A DNA stretch of 55,907 nucleotides from Sunxiuqinia dokdonensis (GCF_001270965.1 NZ_LGIA01000173.1:1-55907), one strand, 5' to 3'; positions 1 through 8,247 are shown, counted from the first letter of the stretch. Numbers and translations are program-made. The notes: generated from the sequence alone by a model not told the origin.

Positions 1-48
1 AAAAAAAAAACCACGAAAAAAAAAATCAGACGTGTGCTCTTCCGATCT
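1..48. other. Sequencing adapter and A-tract artefact at contig end
   Basis: Positions 26-48 match the 3' part of the Illumina TruSeq read-2 adapter (ending GCTCTTCCGATCT), preceded by two A-tracts. This is library-construction sequence, not genome, and it marks the left edge as an assembly end. Genomic sequence probably starts at about 49. Confidence 0.93.
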
Positions 49-536
49 ATAATCATTAGACAAAAACAATTATCTCCAGTAAATATTAGTTCATAAGGAT
101 TAACTATTTAGAGGATTTTAAACGGTACAACATGAATGGACGAACGTATAGCTTGTTTTGATTTTTCGGAAACCCGATGCTTGTGAGGTTTTTGAGTGCT
201 GATCCAGATGTTTTTAGGAGTTGAATCGCCAACACCGTTTTGTTGGTCATCCAGTGTGCGAAATTATTTGTTGCCACACCATCAGAGGTCTTGCCAAAAC
301 TCAGATCAAAGAGGGGGTAGCAAGATGTGTTTTTGTTCCACAAAAACGCTTGTGCCTCCCGGCAGGGCTTTTCGCACTGAAAAGGAGACATCCCCTCTTT
401 TTTGAAAACTTGAATCAGATAGAAAATAGCAAGCCATGCCGTTAAAAACACCGCATCATGAGGGCTGGGGAACCCGGGAGGGTATCTTCGTTATAAGCGC
501 GATGGAAAGTTGGACAAAGAGATTGATCCTGGTAGT
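49..536. other. Contig-end region without a confident gene
   Basis: About 490 bases lie downstream of the integrase stop. A minus-strand frame of 115 codons (104-451) is open, but overlapping frames are also open on the plus strand, there is no recognisable domain, signal or membrane segment, and no convincing start context. It may be a remnant of the integrated element cut by the contig end. I see no RNA gene here. Confidence 0.4.
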
Positions 537-1835
537 TCAAAGTCGTTGGAAAGGCCTTTTTGTTTTAAGTTTTGATTTCAGTGTCTCCATGTCATCAGAC
601 AACTTCGAATCCACGATTCGCGCATAAATTTGTGTTGTTTTTATTGATGTATGCCCGAGCATTTTTGAGACCGATTCTATTGGGACACCGTTACTCAGGG
701 TCACGGTGGTAGCAAAAGTATGCCTCGCTAGATGAAAGGTCAAGTTCTTGTTGATACCACAAAGATCAGCGACTTCCTTTAGATAACTGTTGAGTTTCTG
801 ATTTGAGATCACAGGGAAAATGGTTCCACTGAATCTCGACCGCGGATTGTTGCTGTAGTTTTGGATGATTTCCCACGCCTTGGGAAGTATCGGAATCCTT
901 ATTGGAGTGCCGGTTTTTTGTCTGGTCGAAATAACCCAGTGGTTTCCATCTGTCCCAAGGTGGATGTCGTCTGGTTTCAATCTGATTGCATCAATATAGG
1001 ACAGACCCGTGTAGCAGCTGAAAATGAATAAATCTTTGGCCAATACCAGGCGTTGAAGATTGGACTTAAGTTTCTCAATTCGTTGAAGTTCATCTGCTTC
1101 AAGATGGCCTCTGTCCGTTTTTTTGAATTTGATTTCGTAATGACTGAAAGGGTCGTTTTTGAGCCAGTCCAGCTTCTGAGCTAATCGTACCACTTTCCGA
1201 AGCCGCTGAATATGCTTCATTACCCCATTGTTTTGCATTGGCTTTTGGTGATCAATCGGTTGCCTGTTTCGCAGGAAATATTCAAAATCAGTGATAAATT
1301 TGTAGTTTATTTTTCTGAGAGTGAGGTCTTTCGTACTGTATTTGGTCATCAGAAATTCTTTGATGTATTTTTCTGTGGTGTTATAATGGGCAAACGTATT
1401 GGGAGATATGGATCGATGGCACACCTGTCTATGATAGGTGAAAGCATCCAGGATTGTATTCCCGGCCTCTTGGATGCCCAGAAAGTGGTTTTTGATCATG
1501 ATAGCCGTGGGTAGATCACCTTCCACCATTAGCTCTCGATAGATATTATTAAGTTTTGTTCGAACTTTCTCCAGAAAATCGTTTAGTTCTTTAACTCTTT
1601 GGCTCCTTCCTCTGCCTTTTTCGGCGCTAGCGTTCCAGTCGTTAGGTTCGACTCTTTGCTTCAGTGAAATTTCTGACCTCGAACCATTGACCGTAATTCG
1701 GGCGTAAATAGTCAGATTGGATTTGCCATCGTTCGATCGTGTTACAAACTGTACTCCAAATGATTGTGTCGATTCCATGTCCATTAAATTTGGCTTGATT
1801 TCAAGTGCAATATCACATCCTGATTGTTTGCTCAC
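537..1835 (-). CDS. Tyrosine recombinase/integrase, Bacteroidetes element type
   Basis: A 432-residue site-specific recombinase with the three-part layout of integrases from Bacteroidetes conjugative transposons: an N-terminal arm-DNA-binding domain (about residues 25-120), a SAM-like core-binding domain (about 130-235) and a C-terminal catalytic domain (about 250-410). The catalytic HxxR is H368/R371, followed by LGH with H395 and the nucleophile in TQIYARI, Y404. The usual first catalytic arginine (TGLR) is serine here, in CYTGLSYIDAIRL, as is known for the CTnDOT integrase. The gene reads away from tRNA-Val, with its start 254 bp from the tRNA 3' end, a common placement for an integrase of an element inserted at a tRNA. 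The rest of the element would lie to the left, beyond the contig end. Confidence 0.93.
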   Translation of the reverse strand: MSKQSGCDIALEIKPNLMDMESTQSFGVQFVTRSNDGKSNLTIYARITVNGSRSEISLKQRVEPNDWNASAEKGRGRSQRVKELNDFLEKVRTKLNNIYRELMVEGDLPTAIMIKNHFLGIQEAGNTILDAFTYHRQVCHRSISPNTFAHYNTTEKYIKEFLMTKYSTKDLTLRKINYKFITDFEYFLRNRQPIDHQKPMQNNGVMKHIQRLRKVVRLAQKLDWLKNDPFSHYEIKFKKTDRGHLEADELQRIEKLKSNLQRLVLAKDLFIFSCYTGLSYIDAIRLKPDDIHLGTDGNHWVISTRQKTGTPIRIPILPKAWEIIQNYSNNPRSRFSGTIFPVISNQKLNSYLKEVADLCGINKNLTFHLARHTFATTVTLSNGVPIESVSKMLGHTSIKTTQIYARIVDSKLSDDMETLKSKLKTKRPFQRL

Positions 1836-1936
1836 TGAAACTTCCTGAAGAATGATCCAAAATGTGGTGTTTTGGATGGATCAGATCATGAGTTTCAAGA
1901 AAGCATTGTTCAGTAATTCAGATTATTACAGCGGTG

Positions 1937-1986
1937 CTGGTGAGTAAAGATAACATAAAAAAATCACTCACCGGATCACTCACCAG
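1937..1986. repeat. Inverted and tandem repeats beside the integrase
   Basis: CTGGTGAGT at 1937-1945 is exactly inverted in ACTCACCAG at 1978-1986. A 12-bp unit ATCACTCACC(G/A)G is repeated in tandem at 1963-1974 and 1975-1986. Position between integrase start and tRNA suggests arm-type binding sites for the integrase or an accessory factor, but this is inference. The remainder of the 1836-2089 gap shows only the terminator listed next. Confidence 0.5.
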
Positions 1987-2030
1987 AACATTGAATTTGA
2001 TTGGATTATTTTGGCTTGAGAAAAAAATAA

Positions 2031-2063
2031 AAAATCCAATAAATGACTCATTTACTGGATTTT
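2031..2063 (-). terminator. Rho-independent terminator after tRNA-Val
   Basis: AAAATCCA and TAAATG pair with CATTTA and TGGATTTT around a 3-base loop, giving a long stem. Read on the minus strand it is followed by a T-rich run, so it ends transcription coming from the tRNA genes before the integrase. Confidence 0.7.
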
Positions 2064-2089
2064 GATTCGATTTGTAGTCTGTCCGAAGT

Positions 2090-2163
2090 GGGCTGTACTG
2101 GATTCGAACCAGTGACCCCTACCCTGTCAAGGTAATGCTCTAAACCAACTGAGCTAACAGCCC
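2090..2163 (-). tRNA. tRNA-Val (anticodon GAC)
   Basis: The 74-nt cloverleaf is complete: 7-bp acceptor GGGCTGT/ACAGCCC, D-arm GCTC/GAGC, anticodon stem TTACC/GGTAG with one T-G pair, loop TTGACAG (anticodon GAC, valine codons GUC/GUU), 5-base variable region and T-arm ACTGG-TTCGAAT-CCAGT. The CCA end is not encoded. It lies next to the integrase and is a plausible insertion target. Confidence 0.93.
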
Positions 2164-2215
2164 TTCTAAATTCGTTTGTATTTCAGTGAACTAAAAACTT
2201 TCAATTTACAACCAT

Positions 2216-2291
2216 CTGTACTGGATTCGAACCAGTGACGCCACCCTGTCATCCGCCAGCTGGCGGACTAAACCAACTGAGCTAACAGCCC
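2216..2291 (-). pseudogene. Broken tRNA-Val copy
   Basis: This tandem copy shares the 5' acceptor strand, D-arm, T-arm and even the 5' flank (AGAAGGG before GGGCTGT) with the intact tRNA-Val 52 bp away. The 10 bases that form the end of the D-stem and the 5' half of the anticodon stem are replaced by a 16-bp palindrome. The 3' acceptor strand is also changed (ACAGATG instead of ACAGCCC). It cannot fold into a normal tRNA, so I call it a pseudogene produced by tandem duplication followed by palindrome insertion. Confidence 0.85.
2252..2267. repeat. 16-bp perfect palindrome inside the tRNA pseudogene
   Basis: TCCGCCAGCTGGCGGA is a perfect palindrome that interrupts a tRNA copy. Its form resembles small REP-like palindromes that recur in Bacteroidota genomes (from memory, not checked). 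I saw no second copy in this window. Confidence 0.6.
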
Positions 2292-2411
2292 TTCTGAGCC
2301 ACAAAAATAGAAAAAAAATAGTTCGATTTTCAAATTCTGAAGAAAACGGTCTGATTTATGTTGGGATTTCAATCCGGCTTAAAAGCTATCGCCATGATTC
2401 AAGCCTTTTTA

Positions 2412-2419
2412 TATCTTTG
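2412..2419 (+). promoter_or_regulatory. Bacteroidetes minus-7 box (TATCTTTG)
   Basis: Perfect TAnnTTTG match. A start of transcription about 7 bp downstream would fall after the TTG at 2417 and before the ATG at 2459, which supports the ATG as the start of the next gene. A clear minus-33 TTTG is not visible. Confidence 0.6.
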
Positions 2420-2458
2420 TTTGACCAAAAAATTGAATGGCTTTTGTTTTCATTTTTT

Positions 2459-5020
2459 ATGAAAAATCAGAAACAGATAAAATATATTTTCCTTTTTTTT
2501 GCTTTTTGGTTCGCAGCTGGCACTGGTCGGGCAGCTGAGGATGTGGTCTTTAGACATTATGACGAAAGCATTTTTGTCATTTCCAACTACTCCGGAACGG
2601 ATGCCACCCTCAAGGAAAACCAATCGGTTCAGCAGTTGCTTGATGCCAATATCGGTGGTTTTCGCTTCTACCTGGAATGGGAGCGGCAACAGAATCAGCT
2701 GATGTTGCTCAACGCTTACGGACATTCAACTCCATTTCTGGATCAACTAATTACTATTCGTGAACACCTGGAGAACAATCCGGACAAGATCCTGACTTTG
2801 TTTTTGGACTTTAACGTCAATGTGAATGAACTGACTGATGTTGTTGATCAATCAGGTATCCGGCCCTACCTCTATATTAATGAAAGCGAAGATGAATGGC
2901 CTACTTTGCGCGATATGGTTGAAACCGGAAAGCGGGTGGTTATTTTCAAAATGCAGGAACATCGCAATAGCCCGGAGTGGCTGCATTACGTGTGGGATTA
3001 TGCTGTTGAACCCTATTTCTCAATTTTGGAGGCGCCTGATTTTATTGGTGAATACCTGAAAGGTGACCCGAAGAATAGTTTGCTGATTTATAACGATTAT
3101 AATCTTCCGAGGAGAGCCGGGTTGCCTGAGGAATCTTTTTTCAACACAACCCAGAATCCTTATCTGATCGAACACGTGAAAAATGTGTGGAAAAGTACCG
3201 GTAAAACCCCCAATTTCATCATGCTCGACCGTTACCAATCGTGGATTATTCAGGTGCTGTATCAGTTGCGGAGTTTTCAAACGGTAAAAGGAACAGTGAC
3301 ATTTAACGCACAAAGGCTTAGCTATGTGAGTTGGGAAGGAACCAACAGCTTAACGAGTGGAAAGTATTCCTTTCCGGTGGGGCCGGGCGAAACCCTGGTG
3401 TTGACACCCCGAAGCCCAGGCTATCAATTTAAGCCGGAAACAGTTGTTTTTGAAGAGCCAGAGCAAAGTAAATTGCAGCATTTTGTCGCTGTTCCCCTCG
3501 ATATTACAGAAGACCTGGAGGCTTATTACTCCTTCGAAAACGGCTCCATGGATTACAGCAACAACGGATTCAATGGAAAGGATTTGGGCGTTCATTATCA
3601 GAATGATCCGGATCGGAACATGGTAGCCGTTTTTGGAAAGGAGAGTCATATTGTGCTTCCCAAAGCTGAGGATTTGAAGTTGCGTGATCATGATTTTACG
3701 GTTTCGGCCTGGGTGAAAATCCGCGATTACAATGTGGAAGATCGGGATATTAGTATTATCGGAACCAAAGGAAGTTCTTACCAGCAGTCCATTCACCTGG
3801 TTTTGCGCAACCGTAAACCCTATTTTGGTTTTTATGCCAACGACTTGGAGGGCAAGACGACCATTGAGCCCGGGAAGTGGTATCACTTGGTATGGCGATA
3901 CAATAAATTGACAGGCGAACAGGCGATTTTTGTTGATGGTAAACTCGATAGCCGTTCGCTGGGACACCCGTCCTACAAAGGGCGCGAGAGCATTTATATA
4001 GGCATGGCGGGGTACAATTCGAGTACCCACATGAATGGCGAAATTGATGATCTGGTCATTTGGTCGCGCACATTGGGAGAAGAAGAAATCTGGAGTTTGA
4101 GCAGGGATTTAATGGATTTGGCGCAAAGTCGCAACTTGTTTTTGCGCTATCCTTTGTTGTCCAAAATGGGTGTGATCGTGCTGTCCTTGCTCTTTTTGCT
4201 GCTGATCTATTTGAAGCTGCCAGCACGTTTAGGACGCAGGCGACTGATGCCGGTTGAAAAGCTAAAAGAGCTGGACGACAGACAAAGTGACTATCCCGGT
4301 AAAAACTTCATCCAGCTTTTTGGCGATTTTCGGGTGGTTGATAAAGACGAAGTGGATATTACCGGACAATTCACACCGAAGATCAAGCAGTTGTTTCTGC
4401 TCATTCTGGTTTATTCGCAGCATCACCGAAAGGGCATATCAACCAAAGAACTGTCGCGTATTTTGTGGCCGGATCTGAGCTATCAGAACGCGAAAAACAG
4501 TCGCGGAGTGACCATTCGTAAGTTGCGGATTATTCTGGAAAGGCTGGATGAGGTGGAAGTTGTTTTTAATGTTGATTGCTGGACGATCCGGTTTGGTAAT
4601 ACGGTTTATTGCGACTATGTAGAGTGCCTGAACCTCTTGAATGAAAGCAAGGAAAAAGATCCCGCGTTTTATCCTGATTTTTATCGAATAATTCGTTCGG
4701 GCGAAGTGTTCAAAGATGAATCTCTCGATTGGCTTGATGATTATAAAGGGCATGTTGGCAATAGTATCGTCGACAATTTGCTAAAGTTTATCCTTTTGCT
4801 CGAACCTGACAACGACCATGAATTAATACTGAAACTGGCAGATCGGATTCTCCTGACCGACCCGGTCAATGACCAGGCCTTATCTTATAAGCTTCGTGCC
4901 TTGGTGTTGCAGAATAATATGAATACTGCCAAGTACACCTACGAGAAATATGCCGTTCTGTACGAAGAATCGTACGGTGAAAAGCTGGCACTAACCTTTG
5001 AAGATTTACTCAAGTCCTAA
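2459..5020 (+). CDS. Transmembrane one-component regulator: PI-PLC-like and LamG sensor with SARP/OmpR-type DNA-binding domain
   Basis: An 853-residue protein with a signal peptide (about 1-25), a periplasmic half and a cytoplasmic DNA-binding half. Residues about 35-290 resemble the phosphatidylinositol phospholipase C X-domain fold (QQLLDANIGGFRFYLEW, then a GH and a LFLDFN strand), but the usual HDS catalytic motif is not seen, so it may be a binding domain. Residues about 350-560 form a LamG/concanavalin-like domain (SAWVKI, WYHLVWRY, IDDLVIWSRTLG). A single membrane segment lies at about 567-590. The C-terminal part (about 617-850) has a winged helix of the OmpR/SARP type (FGDFRVVD, STKELSRILWPD, RGVTIRKLRIIL) and a helical BTAD-like tail. 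It probably senses a periplasmic ligand and controls genes directly, most simply the operon that follows. The ATG was preferred over an upstream TTG because of the promoter position and signal peptide. Confidence 0.8.
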   Translation: MKNQKQIKYIFLFFAFWFAAGTGRAAEDVVFRHYDESIFVISNYSGTDATLKENQSVQQLLDANIGGFRFYLEWERQQNQLMLLNAYGHSTPFLDQLITIREHLENNPDKILTLFLDFNVNVNELTDVVDQSGIRPYLYINESEDEWPTLRDMVETGKRVVIFKMQEHRNSPEWLHYVWDYAVEPYFSILEAPDFIGEYLKGDPKNSLLIYNDYNLPRRAGLPEESFFNTTQNPYLIEHVKNVWKSTGKTPNFIMLDRYQSWIIQVLYQLRSFQTVKGTVTFNAQRLSYVSWEGTNSLTSGKYSFPVGPGETLVLTPRSPGYQFKPETVVFEEPEQSKLQHFVAVPLDITEDLEAYYSFENGSMDYSNNGFNGKDLGVHYQNDPDRNMVAVFGKESHIVLPKAEDLKLRDHDFTVSAWVKIRDYNVEDRDISIIGTKGSSYQQSIHLVLRNRKPYFGFYANDLEGKTTIEPGKWYHLVWRYNKLTGEQAIFVDGKLDSRSLGHPSYKGRESIYIGMAGYNSSTHMNGEIDDLVIWSRTLGEEEIWSLSRDLMDLAQSRNLFLRYPLLSKMGVIVLSLLFLLLIYLKLPARLGRRRLMPVEKLKELDDRQSDYPGKNFIQLFGDFRVVDKDEVDITGQFTPKIKQLFLLILVYSQHHRKGISTKELSRILWPDLSYQNAKNSRGVTIRKLRIILERLDEVEVVFNVDCWTIRFGNTVYCDYVECLNLLNESKEKDPAFYPDFYRIIRSGEVFKDESLDWLDDYKGHVGNSIVDNLLKFILLLEPDNDHELILKLADRILLTDPVNDQALSYKLRALVLQNNMNTAKYTYEKYAVLYEESYGEKLALTFEDLLKS

Positions 5021-5231
5021 CATCGATTTTAAAAGGGTTAATTTTTTTAATTAATCTTTGTTGTCTTTCTTTATCAGCACTTTGTGAATCTGTATAAATG
5101 CTATAGAACACAAAATTAACCCACCAATTAACCCTCTAATAATCGGCATATAAGCAGGGGTTAACGGGCTGGTAATTGCCTTCAGTTAGATTTGGGTCTT
5201 ATTGAAAACTAAAACTATAATCGGACCCCGG

Positions 5232-6761
5232 ATGAAATTGAAGTTGAGAAAAAAGTTGACTGGAAAACGCCTGTACGCTGGTTTTATTTTACTAGGAGCA
5301 ATAGCTTGCGTAGTGGTAATCAGCTTGGGAAATAAAGCGATGGAGTACACTTCAACCGATGACTACTGTATGTCGTGCCACGTGCATCCGCATGCAGAAC
5401 AGAGTTGGAGGCTTTCAACTCATTATAATAACAAATCCGGAGTGATCGTGCATTGTGTCGAGTGTCACCTTCCTCCCAAAGGGCATGGACATTTGGCTGC
5501 AAAAGCCAAGCATGGTTTCAAAGATGTGTATGGTATGTTGTTTAAGGACAGTGCCGATTATAATTGGGAAGAAAAGCGAAAGCTGGAAAATGCCAAAAAA
5601 TTTGTTTACAAGGACGCTTGCCTGAAGTGCCACCAGAATCTGTTTCCAACAACGCTTTCTCCCGAAGGAGATGATGCCCATTTGTATTATCTGACAAGTA
5701 AAGAAGAACTGCGTTGCATCAATTGCCACTTGCATGTTGGGCATCACGATCCGAATGCGAAACACGAGCATAACTTAAGCTTTGGGCAGTTAGCAAAGGA
5801 AGACGTTCAGATTTACGAAGAACCTGCCAGCGTGGAGTCATTTGAAAATTTTACGGAAAAAATTCCCGGTACCAGCGTTTCGTTTGAGATGGTTGCCGTT
5901 CCCGGCGGGACTTTTCAAATGGGAAGTCCGAAGGATGAACCGCTGCGTGACGAAGATGAAGGGCCTGTTTTTCAAGCCCAGGTTTCGAATTTCTGGATGG
6001 GAAAAGTTGAAGTGAGTTGGGAAGAATATCTGGCATTTTTCAATGCTACTTCGTCGCAGGGGCGTAAGGAAGAGGTAGCGGTTGACGAAGAAGTGGATGG
6101 TATCACGGGACCAACGCCGCCTTGGGGTGCGCCCGACCAAGGCTGGGGACGTGGAGCGCGCCCGGCCATTACCATGAGCTGGCATGCTGCCAATACGTAT
6201 TGCCGCTGGCTGAGTCAAAAAACCGGAAAGAAATACCGCTTGCCTACGGAAGCCGAGTGGGAGTACGCCTGCCGGGCCGGAACTCAAACGCCCTATCCGT
6301 TTGAAGGAAGTCCCAAAGACTATTCATCGAAGGGGATTCTTCGAAAAGTGTTTTCACCGGATACGACCACGATTAATTCGTACGTGGCTTATGAACAGAA
6401 CAGTCGTGGAATGACAAAATATCCGGATGAAGTGCAAGCCAACGCTTTTGGTTTGAAAAACCTGCCGGGCAATGTGGCTGAATTTTGCCTGGATTATTAC
6501 GATTCCAATATTTATCAGACATACTCCGAACAGCAGCTCGTCGTGAATCCAAGGGGGCCAGCCAAAGGGCGTGAGCATGTGATTCGGGGTGGCTCTTTCA
6601 GTAGCGATGCCAAAGATGTGCGTTCGGCAGCGCGTGATTTCACCAAAACCAAAGCCTGGCTGATGACTGATCCGCAGATGCCAAAATCAATTTGGTGGTA
6701 TTCTGATGTCGTGGAAGTTGGTTTCCGCGTAGTTTGTGAAGTAGATGAGACAATTGAGTAA
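5232..6761 (+). CDS. NapC/NrfH-like tetraheme cytochrome c fused to FGE/SUMF1-like domain
   Basis: A 509-residue membrane-anchored periplasmic protein. One N-terminal membrane segment (about 14-33) is followed by four CxxCH heme sites at C46, C75, C130 and C162, as in quinol-oxidising NapC/NrfH proteins. Residues about 217-505 form a formylglycine-generating-enzyme-like fold (MVAVPGGTFQMGS, RLPTEAEWEYACRAG, LPGNVAEFCLDYY, HVIRGGSFSS, GFRVVCE). The cysteine pair that binds copper in true sulfatase-activating FGE should follow RGGS and is absent (SSDAKDVRSAARDF), so sulfatase maturation is unlikely. No sulfatase is nearby. It is 18 bp from the exported oxidoreductase, so the two likely form one unit, perhaps passing electrons between the quinone pool and a periplasmic reaction. 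A TTG 30 bp upstream is an alternative start. The upstream gap (5021-5231) holds repeated TTAACC-like motifs that could be regulator sites. Confidence 0.85.
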   Translation: MKLKLRKKLTGKRLYAGFILLGAIACVVVISLGNKAMEYTSTDDYCMSCHVHPHAEQSWRLSTHYNNKSGVIVHCVECHLPPKGHGHLAAKAKHGFKDVYGMLFKDSADYNWEEKRKLENAKKFVYKDACLKCHQNLFPTTLSPEGDDAHLYYLTSKEELRCINCHLHVGHHDPNAKHEHNLSFGQLAKEDVQIYEEPASVESFENFTEKIPGTSVSFEMVAVPGGTFQMGSPKDEPLRDEDEGPVFQAQVSNFWMGKVEVSWEEYLAFFNATSSQGRKEEVAVDEEVDGITGPTPPWGAPDQGWGRGARPAITMSWHAANTYCRWLSQKTGKKYRLPTEAEWEYACRAGTQTPYPFEGSPKDYSSKGILRKVFSPDTTTINSYVAYEQNSRGMTKYPDEVQANAFGLKNLPGNVAEFCLDYYDSNIYQTYSEQQLVVNPRGPAKGREHVIRGGSFSSDAKDVRSAARDFTKTKAWLMTDPQMPKSIWWYSDVVEVGFRVVCEVDETIE

Positions 6762-6779
6762 CAAAATAAGGACTGAGCA

Positions 6780-8132
6780 ATGACAAAACAATCGAAAAAT
6801 ATTAACCGGCGCCGGTTTTTGGAAGCAACAACTGCATTGGCAGGAATTGGCGCAATTGGAGCAGGAGCGTTTCTTTCATCTTGCAAAAACTCAAAAGGAG
6901 CTGATGCTTTGGGCTTGCCACCCATCTTAAAGGCTGCACCTGCCGGGAAAAAGCTTCGTGCCGGCTTGGTTGGTGCCGGAAATCGCGGAACCGGAGCGGC
7001 TATCAACTTTATCAGTGCTGGTCCCGATTTGGAGATTGTGGCTTTAGCCGACGTTTTTCAGGATAAGATTGATGCTTGCCGGAAAAGGTTTGCCGATTAC
7101 AAACGGCCAATTCCGGAGGAAAACTGTTTTGTTGGGTTTGATGCCTATAAAAAACTCATGGCTCTTGAAGAGGTCGACGTTGTTCTGTTGGCTACGCCTC
7201 CCCAGTTTCGCCCCGAGCATTTCAAAGAGGCCGTGAAGCAGCAGAAACATGCCTTTCTGGAAAAACCCATGGCTGTTGATCCGGTTGGAATCCGTTCGGT
7301 GATTGCCACCGCAAAAAAAGCACAGGCCATTGGGCTGAATGTGGTTACCGGCACCCAGCGCCGCCATCAGGAAGATTACATCGAAACCTACAAGCAAGTA
7401 GCCAATGGTGCGATCGGAAAAATTACATCTGCCAAAGCCTATTGGAATCAGAATCATGTTTGGTTTCGCACACGCGAAGAGGGTTGGGACGACATGACCT
7501 ACATGGTTCGGAATTGGAATAACTTCTGCTGGTTGTGTGGCGACCACATTCTGGATACGCATGTGCACAACATTGATGTGGTGAACTGGTTTGTTGGTCG
7601 AACACCTGAGAGTGCTATCGGTTATGGTGGTCGCGCACGACGTCTGACCGGTGATCAATATGACTTTTTCAGCATTGATTTTGACTATGGAAATGGGGTC
7701 AGCTCACACAGCATGAGCCGTCAGATTGACAATTGCGCCAACGGAACGGGTGAAATGGTGGTGGGAACGGAAGGTTACACCAACTGTCAGAATACCATCT
7801 GGAACCTGGATGGATCGGTGAAATGGAAATTCGAATATCCGCTTGGCGACGATGGACAGCCGATGAACAAAGTGAAGATTCCACCCTACGTGCAGGAACA
7901 CATGCACTTGGTACATGCCATTCGGACGGGGGAGTATGTGAATGAAGCTGAGCAGACGGCCAATTCAACCCTGACAGCCATCATGGGGCGTACGGCAGCT
8001 TATACCGGGCAAAAAGTGACCTGGGACGAAATTTTTAAATCAGATATGGATTTAGGACCGAAAGAAATTAAGTTCGGCCCCGTAGAAATGGAATTTCCGG
8101 TACCTGTGCCGGGAACTCCGCATAAAGCTTGA
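6780..8132 (+). CDS. Exported Gfo/Idh/MocA-family oxidoreductase (Tat signal, lipoprotein-like)
   Basis: A 450-residue NAD(P)-dependent sugar oxidoreductase homologue. The N-terminus has a twin-arginine motif (RRRFLEAT, residues 10-17), a hydrophobic stretch and a lipobox-like LSSC ending at C35, so it is probably exported folded with its cofactor and lipid-anchored. The nucleotide-binding loop is GLVGAGNRGTG and the family motif EKP is in FLEKPMAVDP. Related exported proteins include glucose-fructose oxidoreductase and many Bacteroidota and Planctomycetes proteins of unknown substrate. It follows the cytochrome-FGE fusion by 18 bp and is followed by a terminator. The substrate cannot be read from the sequence. 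Confidence 0.88.
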   Translation: MTKQSKNINRRRFLEATTALAGIGAIGAGAFLSSCKNSKGADALGLPPILKAAPAGKKLRAGLVGAGNRGTGAAINFISAGPDLEIVALADVFQDKIDACRKRFADYKRPIPEENCFVGFDAYKKLMALEEVDVVLLATPPQFRPEHFKEAVKQQKHAFLEKPMAVDPVGIRSVIATAKKAQAIGLNVVTGTQRRHQEDYIETYKQVANGAIGKITSAKAYWNQNHVWFRTREEGWDDMTYMVRNWNNFCWLCGDHILDTHVHNIDVVNWFVGRTPESAIGYGGRARRLTGDQYDFFSIDFDYGNGVSSHSMSRQIDNCANGTGEMVVGTEGYTNCQNTIWNLDGSVKWKFEYPLGDDGQPMNKVKIPPYVQEHMHLVHAIRTGEYVNEAEQTANSTLTAIMGRTAAYTGQKVTWDEIFKSDMDLGPKEIKFGPVEMEFPVPVPGTPHKA

Positions 8133-8173
8133 TGTTGACAATCAAGCCACCTAAACCTTGATAGACCAGGATT

Positions 8174-8199
8174 GGGGAAGCCTTCGGGCTTTCCCTTTC
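8174..8199 (+). terminator. Terminator after the Gfo/Idh/MocA gene
   Basis: GGGGAAGCC and GGCTTTCCC pair (one mismatch) around a TTCG tetraloop and are followed by TTTC. It closes the cytochrome/oxidoreductase operon. Confidence 0.65.
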
Positions 8200-8247
8200 A
8201 AAAAACAGGCAGCACAGAGAAATAGTAAACCTAAAAGGAAATAGATT

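Noticed and set aside
104-451. 115-codon minus-strand gene at the contig end
   Set aside because: Overlapping frames on both strands, no recognisable feature, next to an assembly artefact; kept only as a possibility in the region note.
2216-2291. Second functional tRNA-Val
   Set aside because: The anticodon stem is replaced by a palindrome and the acceptor end does not pair.
5880-6750. True sulfatase-maturing formylglycine-generating enzyme
   Set aside because: The catalytic cysteine pair after RGGS is missing and no sulfatase gene is in the window.
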